Origin: JALYUA01 sp038229875
GTDB lineage: Bacteria; Acidobacteriota; Thermoanaerobaculia; UBA5066; Gp7-AA6
Assembly: GCA_038229875.1 (NCBI GenBank)
Contig: JBBROA010000020.1
Span: 1 to 43,040 of the forward strand
Length of the DNA: 43,040 nt
Direction of reading: 5' to 3'
Every line of letters begins with the position of its first letter. Positions within the stretch are counted from its first letter, which is position 1. The notes beneath the pieces were generated by a model. The model did not search any database. It worked only from the letters and a program-made list of their open reading frames with translations, and had not been told where the DNA came from. The translations under genes were made by a program, and so were the position numbers. Positions 27,519-35,570 of this stretch are shown piece after piece.

Positions 27519-30347
27519 ATGCAAAGTCACTCGACGCGGCACGGTTGTCTCCAGGGCTCGTCGACGATCCGGCTGCACCTCGGTCGGAGGTCCCCCCGCC
27601 TCCCAAAACGCTTACTCCTCTCCCTCGTTTCGATCCTGGTTTTCCTTTTCCTTTTCCTTGGCCCGATCAATTCAGGAGTGGCCTCGGCCGGCGTCAACAC
27701 ATGGACGACTCACGGACCGGAAGGAGGATTGATCTATGCCCTGGCGATCGATCCCGCGGCGCCGGCCACGCTCTACGCGGGAACGGATAGCGGTGGCGTC
27801 TACAAGAGCGTCAATGGCGGAGCGAGCTGGACCGCTGTCAACGCCGGGCTGACCAACACGACCGTTCTTGCCCTGGCCATCAACCCTTCGGCGCCGGCCA
27901 CGCTCTACGCCGGCACGTTCGGCGGCGTGTTCAAGAGCATCGACGGCGGGGGAAGCTGGACGGCAGTCAACGCCGGCCTGACGAGCTCGAATGTCGATGC
28001 CCTGGCGATCGATCCTGCAAACCCGGCCACGCTCTACGCGGGGACGGGCGGCGGCGTTTTCAAGACCGTCAACGGCGGTCAAAGCTGGACGGCCATGAGC
28101 TCCGGCCTGCTCTCCCTCCAGGTGAATGCCGTGGCGGTCGACCCCGCGGCCCCGGCCACGGTCTATGCCGGCACGTTCGGCGGCGTCTTCAAGAGCATCA
28201 ACGGCGGGGGAAGCTGGACGGCAATCAACGCCGGCCTGACGAACATGATTGTCGTTGCTCTGACCATCGATCGTTCGGCCCCGGCCACGCTTTACGCCGG
28301 GACGAACGCCGGCGGGGTATTCAAGAGCACCAATGGCGGCGCGAATTGGACGGCCGTCAATACCGGCCTGACCAGTACGACGCTCGTCAACGCCCTGGCC
28401 ATCGATCCTTCGTCTCCAGCCACGCTTTACACGGGCGGCTTCAGCGTGTTCAAGAGCGTCAGCGGCGGTGGCAGCTGGACGTCTGCCAACTCCGGGGTGA
28501 CCAGTAGCCTCATCTATGTCCTGGCGATCGATCCCGCAAACCCGGCCACGCTCTACGCGGGCACGAACGGCGGCGTTTTCAAGAGCGTCAACGGCGGTCA
28601 AAGCTGGGCGGCCATGGACGCCGGCCTGATCGCTACGCCCATCAATGTCGTGGCGATCGATCCTTCCGCGCCGGCCACGCTCTACGCCGGCGCGTTGGGC
28701 GGCGGCGTCTTCAAGAGCGGCAACGGCGGTCAAAGTTGGACGGCCATCAATAACGGCCTCACCAATCGGAGTTTCAACGCTCTCGTCATCGATCCTTCGG
28801 CGCCGGCCACGCTCTACGCTGCCGCGGCGGACGGTGCCGGCGGCGTTTTCAAGAGCAGCGACGGCGGAGGGAGCTGGGCGAGTGTCAACACCGGCCTCCC
28901 GAGCCTCGGTGTCGCGGCACTCGCCATCGATCGCACGTCGCCGGCGACGCTGTATGCGGGAACGTCCGGCGGCGGCGCCTACAAGAGCGTCAACGGCGGA
29001 GCGAGCTGGACGGCCATCAACACCGGGCTGACCAGCACCTTTATCCTTGCCCTGGCGATCGATCCGGTAAACTCGGCCACGCTCTACGCGGGCGCGACGG
29101 GCGGGGGTGTCTTCAAGAGCGTCAACGGCGGAGCGAGTTGGACGGCCATCAATGCCGGCATCACCAGCACGAGTATCCGAGCCCTGGCCGTCGATCCGGC
29201 AAACCCGGCCACGCTCTATGCGGGCACGCTCGCCGGCGGCGTTTTCAAGAGCGTCGACGGCGGGGCGAGTTGGACGGCCATCAATAACGGTCTGACCGAG
29301 ACCCTCGTCCGGGCACTGGCTATCGATCCCTCGTCCCCGGCCACGCTCTACGCGGGCGCGTCGGGCCCCGGCCTCGGCGGGTCGGGCGGCGGAGTTTTCA
29401 AGAGCAGCGACGGCGGTGCGAGCTGGACGGCCATCAACGCCGGCCTGACTAACACCAGTGTGCGAGCGCTGGCCATTGATCCCGGGAACCCGGCCAGGCT
29501 CTACGCCGGCACGCTCGGCGGCGTCTTCGATGACCTGCAGGCCATCGAGCCGTGCGTCGCGGGCGCGACCACGCTCTGCCTGAACGGAGGACGTTTCAAG
29601 GTTACGACGCGGTGGGCCACGCGCGACGGTCAGAGCGGTTCCGGGCAGGCGGTCGCCCTGACGGGAGATACGGGCTACTTCACCTTCTTCAGCCCCGCCA
29701 ATGTCGAGATGCTGGTGAAGGTCCTGAACGGCTGCGGCTTCAATGCGAAGTTCTGGACCTTCGCCGGAGGACTCACCGACGTCAGCGTGGTCATGACGGT
29801 CACCGATAGTCACACCGGGACCGTCAAAACCTACTCAAATCCTCAGGGAACCCCCTTCCAGCCGATCCAGGACACAAGCGCCTTTGCCACCTGCGGCTCC
29901 AGCACGCAAGAGCGAGGGTCGATTGCGGATTCCGCCGCCGCTCCGCCTCTCCTGCCGCCGACCGTTTCTGCTTCGTTTGACGCTCGCGTAAGCGTTCCCT
30001 GTGTAGCCGGCGCGACCACGCTCTGCCTGAACAACTCCCGCTACAAGGTGCAGGCGCAGTGGTTGACGCGGGACGGCGCAAGCGGCGCCGGCCAGGTGAT
30101 CCCTCTGACAGGAGACACGGGCGCATTCTGGTTTTTCAGCTCGAGTAACGTCGAGATGGTGATCAAGGTCTTGAACGGCTGCGGCCTCAACTCCCGATAT
30201 TGGACGTTCGCCGGGGGCTTGACCGATGTCAACGTCATTCTGACGGTGACCGACACACAGACCGGCGTCGTAAAGACCTACGTGAATCCGCAGGGAACTC
30301 CCTTTCAGCCGATCCAGGACACGAGCGCTTTCGCAACATGTCCATGA
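27519..30347 (+). CDS. Secreted 14-repeat propeller protein with a duplicated C-terminal domain
   Basis: The protein is 942 residues. An N-terminal hydrophobic segment (LLLSLVSILVFLFLFLGPIN, about residues 31-50) is a signal peptide or anchor; the extra basic residues before it suggest the true start may be internal. From about 65 to 675 come 13 full repeats and one partial repeat of about 43 residues with consensus ALAIDPxxPATLYAGTxGGV and FKSxNGGxSWTAxNxGLT. These are BNR/YCF48/sortilin-type blades, known as propeller folds in secreted glycan-binding or unknown proteins. The C-terminus has two copies (about 678-792 and 827-942) of a domain starting CVAGATTLCLN and ending TPFQPIQDTSAFATC. 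No catalytic residues are evident. The repeats are similar at DNA level, so copy number may vary between strains. Confidence 0.85.
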   Translation: MQSHSTRHGCLQGSSTIRLHLGRRSPRLPKRLLLSLVSILVFLFLFLGPINSGVASAGVNTWTTHGPEGGLIYALAIDPAAPATLYAGTDSGGVYKSVNGGASWTAVNAGLTNTTVLALAINPSAPATLYAGTFGGVFKSIDGGGSWTAVNAGLTSSNVDALAIDPANPATLYAGTGGGVFKTVNGGQSWTAMSSGLLSLQVNAVAVDPAAPATVYAGTFGGVFKSINGGGSWTAINAGLTNMIVVALTIDRSAPATLYAGTNAGGVFKSTNGGANWTAVNTGLTSTTLVNALAIDPSSPATLYTGGFSVFKSVSGGGSWTSANSGVTSSLIYVLAIDPANPATLYAGTNGGVFKSVNGGQSWAAMDAGLIATPINVVAIDPSAPATLYAGALGGGVFKSGNGGQSWTAINNGLTNRSFNALVIDPSAPATLYAAAADGAGGVFKSSDGGGSWASVNTGLPSLGVAALAIDRTSPATLYAGTSGGGAYKSVNGGASWTAINTGLTSTFILALAIDPVNSATLYAGATGGGVFKSVNGGASWTAINAGITSTSIRALAVDPANPATLYAGTLAGGVFKSVDGGASWTAINNGLTETLVRALAIDPSSPATLYAGASGPGLGGSGGGVFKSSDGGASWTAINAGLTNTSVRALAIDPGNPARLYAGTLGGVFDDLQAIEPCVAGATTLCLNGGRFKVTTRWATRDGQSGSGQAVALTGDTGYFTFFSPANVEMLVKVLNGCGFNAKFWTFAGGLTDVSVVMTVTDSHTGTVKTYSNPQGTPFQPIQDTSAFATCGSSTQERGSIADSAAAPPLLPPTVSASFDARVSVPCVAGATTLCLNNSRYKVQAQWLTRDGASGAGQVIPLTGDTGAFWFFSSSNVEMVIKVLNGCGLNSRYWTFAGGLTDVNVILTVTDTQTGVVKTYVNPQGTPFQPIQDTSAFATCP
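27730..29540 (+). repeat. About 14 tandem coding repeats of roughly 129 bp
   Basis: The repeats encode the propeller blades of the gene at 27519. Strings such as CCGGCCACGCTCTACGC recur at each unit. The repetition is coding and has no spacer-repeat architecture. Confidence 0.85.
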
Positions 30348-30522
30348 AGGCCGCCCCCCGGCGGTAATCGAGCGGTCTATAGGTCTACGGGTCTATCGGG
30401 AGTCTCCGATCGCCTGATCGTCTTTTCCCCTCCGGAGAGAGGGCGGGAAAAGTCGCGGGAACCTGTCACGGTGTTCGAGGTGCGCCTGCCGACGCGATGC
30501 GCTTGACTGCAGGAGTTTCACG
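30348..30522. other. Intergenic region with a hairpin
   Basis: CTTTTCCC at 30422-30429 pairs with GGGAAAAG at 30445-30452. No T-run follows on the plus strand, so it is an uncertain terminator for the propeller gene. The ribosome site of the next gene (GCAGGAG) is at the right edge. Confidence 0.35.
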
Positions 30523-31197
30523 ATGGAGCATCCTTTCTCCCCGCTGACTTTCGAGCGACTCTCGATCGAAGAGTCCCGCGCCCGAATTCAACGATTCCTC
30601 GGCGACATTTCCAGCAGGCGGAGTGTCAGAGACTTCGCTCCGGATGCCGTTCCGGCGGATCTCGTGGACGCCGCGATCCAGGCGGCGGGAACCGCGCCCT
30701 CCGGGGCGAACCGCCAGCCCTGGAAATTCGTGGTGGTGACCGACCCCGAGGTCAAACGACGGATCCGCGAGGCCGCTGAGCGGGAGGAGCGGAGGTTCTA
30801 CCAGACGCGTGCCACGCCCGAGTGGCTGGAGGATCTCGCGCCGCTCGGCACCGACTGGCGCAAGCCGTTTCTCGAAATCGCGCCCTGCCTGATCGTGGTC
30901 TTCCGGATCGACTACGAACCGGCGCGGCTCTCTGACGGCACCGAGCACAAGCACAAGAACTACTACGTTCAGGAGTCGGTCGGAATCGCGGTCGGATTCC
31001 TGCTCGCGGCCCTCCATGCCGCGGGGCTCGCGACGCTGACGCACACTCCGAGCCCGATGGGTTTCCTGCGCGAGGTGCTCGGGCGGCAGAAGCACGAACA
31101 ACCCTTCGTCGTGATTCCTGTTGGCTATCCCGCGGCGGACGCTCGCGTTCCCGACCTGAAGAAGAAGAGCCTGGACGAGATCCGGTTGAATATTTAG
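30523..31197 (+). CDS. Iodotyrosine deiodinase-like nitroreductase-family flavoprotein
   Basis: This 224-residue FMN protein has the nitroreductase core RRSVRDFAPDAVPADLVDAA and GTAPSGANRQPWKFVVVTDP. It also has the features of the iodotyrosine deiodinase branch: EERRFYQTRATPEWLEDL, PLGTDWRKPFLE, HKNYYVQESVGIAVGF and THTPSPMGFL. In IYD the substrate zwitterion is held by a Glu-Tyr-Lys lid (E157, Y161, K182 in human, from memory). Here E89, Y93 and K114 have the same spacing, +4 and +21. Bacterial members reductively dehalogenate halotyrosines. The ribosome site GGAG precedes the ATG. It seems monocistronic, so the physiological substrate is unknown. Confidence 0.87.
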   Translation: MEHPFSPLTFERLSIEESRARIQRFLGDISSRRSVRDFAPDAVPADLVDAAIQAAGTAPSGANRQPWKFVVVTDPEVKRRIREAAEREERRFYQTRATPEWLEDLAPLGTDWRKPFLEIAPCLIVVFRIDYEPARLSDGTEHKHKNYYVQESVGIAVGFLLAALHAAGLATLTHTPSPMGFLREVLGRQKHEQPFVVIPVGYPAADARVPDLKKKSLDEIRLNI

Positions 31198-31263
31198 ATG
31201 GTGGACGGGTGTTCTGCAGCTGTCCCCCGTCCGTGGACACCTTCAGACTTGTGGGCTCCAGAC

Positions 31264-31397
31264 GGGGTCAAACCTGAAATCCTGAATTCACCGACCGCGA
31301 TCGTTCCCAGCGCGCCCGGGCACGGGGGGATCCCGAGCGACGGAGGGAATGCCGTCCCGCTGAATCGCTGCGCGCGCAGGATTTCAGCGTTGACCCC
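31264..31397. mobile_element. 134-bp non-coding element with inverted type A ends (MITE-like)
   Basis: GGGGTCAAACCTGAAATCCTG at the left matches the inverted right end at 31377-31397 at 19 of 21 positions. No transposase sequence lies between. The ends resemble those of the intact RAYT unit at 1483, so it is a likely non-autonomous derivative. Confidence 0.75.
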
Positions 31398-31430
31398 GCT
31401 TCTACACTCGGACTCGGTTTCCGGGGGTGT

Positions 31431-33431
31431 TTACCTCGGACACCGGCGGCCGCCGGCCGCGGGCGACAGGTCGACTTTCGACACGGTGGAGCCCACGGAG
31501 GCGGACTGCAGGTTGACTGTCAGGTTTAGATCGCCACGCTCGCAACGAAGCCGGAACGTCGCACTGGTCGCTCCATCGCTCAGATCGGGCTTGGGCGTAC
31601 CGCAGGCGCCGTGCTCGAACGCAGCCGCGGCGAACGTCGCCTTCGCTTCCTTGCGGTCGTCCGCCTTCGGAAAGAGCTCTGCCGCCGTCCGGCCGCTCCA
31701 ATCCGCGAGGAGTGCGCGGGCGCGCCCGGCCAGGGAGACGAGCCGGGGCGACGGGGGCAGCGCTGACTTGAGCGCGAGCGATTGGATGCGGGCCGGAGAG
31801 TCCGAGGTCAGCGTCATCACCATCTCGATCCCGCCGCGCTCGCACGCGAGCCGCGCGTGGCCGCGGAGCGCGTTCTCGGCTTCAAAGGACGACGGCGCCC
31901 CCGCTGTGCACGCGCCATGGGCCGTTCGCAGTCCCGCGAGCCGCGTCTCCAGCGCGGCAAAGGTTTCATAGCTCTCGTATTCCCGGTCGAACATCCGCGC
32001 CGCCTCGACCGCGTCGAAATGCGCGAGTAGAGAGATCACCTTCGCTCGCGCAGCCTCCAGGTGCGGCGAGAGGGGCTGCGCCCGCTTGGGGATCAAGCCC
32101 TGATCGTCGAGCGCCTCGATAAGCTCCATGGCGGCCCTCCCTCCGCCGGTGTAGGTGAGGTTGGCCATAGTGAAGACGCCGACGCCCCGGTCGGGAAGGA
32201 GCACGACAAGGGAGCCATATCCGGGCAATCCCCCGGAATGCGTGACGACCTGCTCGAACCGGCAATTTGCCGACACGCCCCATCCCATCCCATAGCCGCC
32301 TCCGTAAACACGCAGCTCCCCCTTGGGATCGCGCCCCGCGGCGATCCCGATGAATCGCTGCAACGACTGGGTCTCGCGCAGCGAAGCTCGGCGGACCGGG
32401 CCCCCGCTGTCCTCCGGAGCATCGCGCGGAGGCCACGCCGCGAGCTGGAACGCGACCCAGCGGGCATAGTCGCGAGGCGAGGTCCAGAGGCCGCCGATCG
32501 AAGCCCAAGCCCCGTCGGCGAGCGTCGGCTCTTCGTGAGGGACGTCGTCGTCTTTGTACTTGCCGATGCCTTCGGCGGGCATCGCCGAACCCTTGCGGCC
32601 GTATCCGTGAGCCTTGTGCACGGCGGGGACGCTCGATCCGTCCCACACCGTCGCCGTCATCCCCAACGGCCTGAGCAGCTCGCGCGTCACATAGTCCTGC
32701 ACGCGGACGCCGCTCACCCGAGTGACCACGCGCCCTGCGAGAGCGAATCCCAGGTTCGCGTATTCGAATTCAGTCCCCGGCGCGGTCGAGAACGTCAGGC
32801 CGTGCGACAGGATCTCGTCGAAGGCGGCTTCGCTCATCGGCATGCGCAGGTCCGCCGAGGCGTTGTCCTCGGGGAGACCCGACGCGTGCGAGAGAAGGTG
32901 ACGGACGGTGATCCGCGGGGAATCCGCCGTGGGATAGCGCAGTCCGCGCAGCTCCGGGAGGTGCTTCTCCGCTGGATCGTCGAGCGAGAGGAGGCCCTGG
33001 TCCCGCAGATGCAGAGCCGCGGCGGAGACGAAAGATTTCGTCATCGACGCGATCCGAAAGACGGTGTCCTCGTCCACCGCTACGGAGAGCGCGGTGGCGG
33101 GAGCTCCCGCCTGCCCGGAGGGACCAGCACCGACGACTTCGCGCACGCCGACAGCCTTGAAATAGACCAGCGCTCCATCGACGACGAGGCCGATCGCCGC
33201 TCCTGGAGCTCGGGTCTTTTCCAGCGTCTTGACCAACGAGGGTTCGAGCGCCCGCGCGGCAGACACGATGCGGGAGACCCGGGCGGGATCGTCGAACCGG
33301 AGTGGCTGGGCTGCGGACACGGCAGACACCTGTAGGGATGAAGCGGAAGGCGTTCCCGGCGTTGCGCACGAGAGCCAGATGCCCGGCGCGAGAATCGCGA
33401 GCATGAAGTGCAGCCGCGTCCGTCTAATCAT
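31431..33431 (-). CDS. Beta-lactamase-family (class C fold) serine hydrolase, lipoprotein
   Basis: The 666-residue protein has an N-terminal hydrophobic stretch ending in WLSCATPG, a probable lipobox with C22. The serine beta-lactamase/penicillin-recognising fold follows (about 65-460): SxxK is S129-M-T-K132 (RIASMTKSF), YxN is Y224-A-N226 (EYANLGF), and VVTHSGGLPGYGS supplies the third HxG-type motif. The last 200 residues are an extra domain with alternating strands. Members are esterases, D-aminopeptidases or beta-lactamase-like hydrolases; true beta-lactam resistance is unlikely to be the main role. The location is probably the outer or inner membrane, facing the periplasm. Neighbours give no pathway hint. 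Confidence 0.88.
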   Translation of the reverse strand: MIRRTRLHFMLAILAPGIWLSCATPGTPSASSLQVSAVSAAQPLRFDDPARVSRIVSAARALEPSLVKTLEKTRAPGAAIGLVVDGALVYFKAVGVREVVGAGPSGQAGAPATALSVAVDEDTVFRIASMTKSFVSAAALHLRDQGLLSLDDPAEKHLPELRGLRYPTADSPRITVRHLLSHASGLPEDNASADLRMPMSEAAFDEILSHGLTFSTAPGTEFEYANLGFALAGRVVTRVSGVRVQDYVTRELLRPLGMTATVWDGSSVPAVHKAHGYGRKGSAMPAEGIGKYKDDDVPHEEPTLADGAWASIGGLWTSPRDYARWVAFQLAAWPPRDAPEDSGGPVRRASLRETQSLQRFIGIAAGRDPKGELRVYGGGYGMGWGVSANCRFEQVVTHSGGLPGYGSLVVLLPDRGVGVFTMANLTYTGGGRAAMELIEALDDQGLIPKRAQPLSPHLEAARAKVISLLAHFDAVEAARMFDREYESYETFAALETRLAGLRTAHGACTAGAPSSFEAENALRGHARLACERGGIEMVMTLTSDSPARIQSLALKSALPPSPRLVSLAGRARALLADWSGRTAAELFPKADDRKEAKATFAAAAFEHGACGTPKPDLSDGATSATFRLRCERGDLNLTVNLQSASVGSTVSKVDLSPAAGGRRCPR

Positions 33432-33507
33432 ACGGGGAGCATAGATCGAGAGAGCTCTGAAGGACGCCGCGATGCAGTGCGGAGGGCCGACACCCTGAGA
33501 GCCGGAT

Positions 33508-33607
33508 GGGGTCAGTCCTCTCTAAAGCGGCCGTGATTTGTCAAGGCTCCTCGTGAACTTACGCTGTGTTTCCGGGTTCTGTCTCCGCACGAGTCGAGGA
33601 AGGGTGG
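33508..33607 (+). repeat. R2 repeat, copy C
   Basis: It begins with GGGGTCAG and contains GCGGCCGTGATTTGTCAAGG and GAACTTACGCTGTGTTTCC, ending near GAGTCGAGGAAGGGTGG. It is the longest of the three R2 copies. Confidence 0.82.
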
Positions 33608-33608
33608 C

Positions 33609-33716
33609 GCTGCGATCGATCAGATCCCGCAAGTCTCTATCCGTCGCAAGTCTCTTTCGGGCCTGGCTGTCGGGCGCACAAAGGATGAATCGTCGCGGTG
33701 AAGGTGGCGCGCCATG
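33609..33716 (-). mobile_element. Small RAYT C-terminal fragment
   Basis: It matches the remnants at 3500-3620 and 5610-5720 (minus strand HLHRDDSSFVRPTARPE). It is fused directly to an R2 repeat on the left and to a beta-lactamase-like fragment on the right, showing stepwise rearrangement. Confidence 0.72.
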
Positions 33717-33930
33717 TGCTTGCCCGAGGCTACGGCGTGCCCAACGTCGAACACTCGGTCCCGGTCTCCTCGGAGAGGGTCTTTCACATCGCCTCTGTTT
33801 CCGAGGACATCCTGGCCGGCGTCGTCGTGCGGCTCGGGGATCAGAACCGGCTGCGGCTCGACGACGACCTGACGAAGTACATTCCGCAAGCGCCGACGCA
33901 GGCCCGCCGGTTTACGATGTTGCTTGGATG
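33717..33930 (+). pseudogene. Fragment of a beta-lactamase-family gene, catalytic lysine lost
   Basis: About 70 codons read GYGVPNVEHSVPVSSERVFH, then IASVSEDILAGVVVRL and DDDLTKYIPQAPTQ, clearly the N-terminal part of a serine hydrolase related in fold to the gene at 31431. The SxxK motif reads SVSE, so the essential lysine is gone, and the frame ends at 33930 before any other motif. It starts at the junction with a RAYT fragment. It is not a functional enzyme. Confidence 0.75.
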
Positions 33931-34014
33931 ACGTCCCCGTGGCGAGCGGGAACTCCACGATGGTCTGCGCAGATAGGGCTTCTTGAAAAATAGCCGGGAC
34001 GAGGAGCGCGGAGG

Positions 34015-34030
34015 CAGACCCGCAATCCTG
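34015..34030 (+). repeat. Short remnant of a type A element end
   Basis: CAGACCCGCAATCCTG matches the type A end (CAGACCCGAAATCCTG) at 15 of 16 bases. It marks the right border of the broken patch 33508-34030. Confidence 0.5.
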
Positions 34031-34054
34031 CGTCCCGGTGACTCCGCGGATGCG

Positions 34055-34651
34055 TTAAAGAACGTCGACCACGGCGGTGTCGACCGTGATGCGCTTTCCC
34101 GTTACCCGTCCTGAGACGTGGGCGAGTAGATTCCCCGAGACGTCATATTGATCGATCGTGAAGGTACCCACATACTGATTCGAATGGTGATCCAGGACGA
34201 GATCCTCACGAATCTGGGCGGGTCCGATCATGTTCCCGTTGAGGTCGGAGCTCAGCGCGAAGTGATTGAGTTTGTAGCGAGACGATCCGGCCCTTTGCCA
34301 CACCCCGAGGCAGAAATTGCTAGTCGCCGGCGGCCGCGAGGAATTCATGATCTCGGTTCCATCGCTGTGCCACTGGACGAATGCGTTGTCGACAACGGTA
34401 CCGTCGGGTATCCCGGGACTTCCAACGGATACAAACTTAACTTTCCAGAATCCGACGATCTGGTCGTCTCCACCGTCTTTCTCTTCCGCCTGCAGTGACG
34501 CTTTATTCTCGGGGATAACCTGCGACGCAGACCGCCCTACGAATACGCCGGGGCCTGGAAACGCGCATTGAGCGTCCGCCCGGACGGCCAGGGCCGTCAG
34601 CAGGAGCGCCGCCAGTGACACTGTCATTATCATCCTGGATCTCTCGTTCAT
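34055..34651 (-). CDS. Secreted protein of unknown function, lipocalin-like strand pattern
   Basis: This is a 198-residue protein with a ribosome site (AGGAGA) before the ATG at 34651. Residues 1-28 form a signal peptide (MIMTVSLAALLLTALAVRAD, then AQC). The mature part has blocks such as IVGFWKVKFVSVG, WHSDGTEIMNSSRPPAT, NFCLGVWQR and LNHFALSSDLNGN, a pattern I have seen in acidobacterial secreted proteins without function. Alternating strands ending YDVSGNLLAHVSGRVTGKRI suggest a small beta-barrel. Two cysteines (C29, in the NFCLG motif) could pair. It lies downstream of, but 350 bp away from, the redoxin operon on the same strand. Confidence 0.75.
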   Translation of the reverse strand: MNERSRMIMTVSLAALLLTALAVRADAQCAFPGPGVFVGRSASQVIPENKASLQAEEKDGGDDQIVGFWKVKFVSVGSPGIPDGTVVDNAFVQWHSDGTEIMNSSRPPATSNFCLGVWQRAGSSRYKLNHFALSSDLNGNMIGPAQIREDLVLDHHSNQYVGTFTIDQYDVSGNLLAHVSGRVTGKRITVDTAVVDVL

Positions 34652-35000
34652 GTGAGTCTCCTTCTATTGCGATTCGTGATTGTCAGCAACGCACAACGCA
34701 GCGTGGATATGAGTACTATCGTGGGAGGCGCCCGGGGACGGCACCGTTGCTCCATGTGGTACCAACTCCTTTCGATAGTCTCCATCCCGATCTGCCGAAC
34801 ATTGTTAGGGCGCCACTGTGGAAGGGTCAAGCCGGGTTGCGATCAGGAGTCTGCAACCAAACGGCAAGGTTCCGCGGCCGCTTGTCACCCGGGGCGGCTG
34901 TGACACACAACGGTGAGCGCAGCCCTGCGCGGGACGGGCGGTTCAGGAGCTACGGGGCGGCGGGGCGGAGGCACTGCGGCGCGCGATCGCGCGCATCGAG
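34652..35000. other. Intergenic region with a 16-bp palindrome
   Basis: The perfect palindrome GCGCGCGATCGCGCGC lies at 34979-34994, just past the redoxin stop codon (minus strand). No T-run follows, so it is a doubtful terminator. No gene is supported in the remaining 300 bp, which should contain the promoter of the secreted protein. Confidence 0.4.
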
Positions 35001-35570
35001 CTAGTCTCGCGGTATCGAGCAGCCGAAGGACTTGGTCTCGGCCGGTTGGATCGGGCGGCCAGCAAGCAGCGATTCGAGCGCGTTCTTCAGATCGGGCGAC
35101 GAAATCTTGGACGCTATGCGGCCGTGGTAACGAAGCTTTCCCTCGTGATCCAGCAGGAACACTTCCGGGGTGCGACGCGCGTCCAGGAGCTCCGCAATTC
35201 GACTCCCGGGATCCTTGATGATGTCGAAAGTGTGCCCATGAGCGCGAGCATGGGTCCGCACTTCCTCGGGCGTCTCGAGTCGCCCGGAATTTACGCCGAC
35301 GAAAACGATGCCCCTGGCCTCGAATTCCACGGCCATATCGCGGATCAGGTCGTTGTAGTAGTTGGAATAGGGACAGATCGTCGACATGAATAGGACGACG
35401 ACGCCTTTGTGAGTCCTCTCGGCGGCCGTGAGCGAAAAGTTCCGAGCTTCCAGAGTGGCCATTTCAAACTCGGGCGCGACCGAGCCGATTTCCAATCCTC
35501 TGACAATTCCAGGCGCCGACATCAGGAGGACTCCCGCGAGAGCGGCCATCGCATTCCGGGCCCTCGTCAT
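35001..35570 (-). CDS. Exported redoxin (AhpC/TSA-TlpA-like thioredoxin fold)
   Basis: The protein is 189 residues with a signal peptide (AMAALAGVLLMSAPGIVRG). The redoxin fold starts IGSVAPEFEMATLEARNFSL; the active site is FMSTICPYSNYYN, with a single cysteine in CPYS rather than CxxC, as in peroxiredoxin-like members. RRTPEVFLLDHEGKLRYHGR is the cis-proline/strand region, and a conserved C-terminal cysteine lies in KSFGCSIPRD. It probably handles peroxide or protein thiols in the periplasm. The start overlaps the end of the beta-barrel gene by 4 bp (ATGA), so the two are co-translated. Confidence 0.85.
   Translation of the reverse strand: MTRARNAMAALAGVLLMSAPGIVRGLEIGSVAPEFEMATLEARNFSLTAAERTHKGVVVLFMSTICPYSNYYNDLIRDMAVEFEARGIVFVGVNSGRLETPEEVRTHARAHGHTFDIIKDPGSRIAELLDARRTPEVFLLDHEGKLRYHGRIASKISSPDLKNALESLLAGRPIQPAETKSFGCSIPRD

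Noticed and set aside
27730..29540. Regular repeats as a CRISPR array
   Set aside because: The repeats are about 129 bp, coding and without unique spacers; they encode propeller blades.
27672..29813. 713-codon repetitive minus-strand frame opposite the propeller gene
   Set aside because: Its repeats are the mirror of the coding repeats on the plus strand, and it has no ribosome site or signal sequence.
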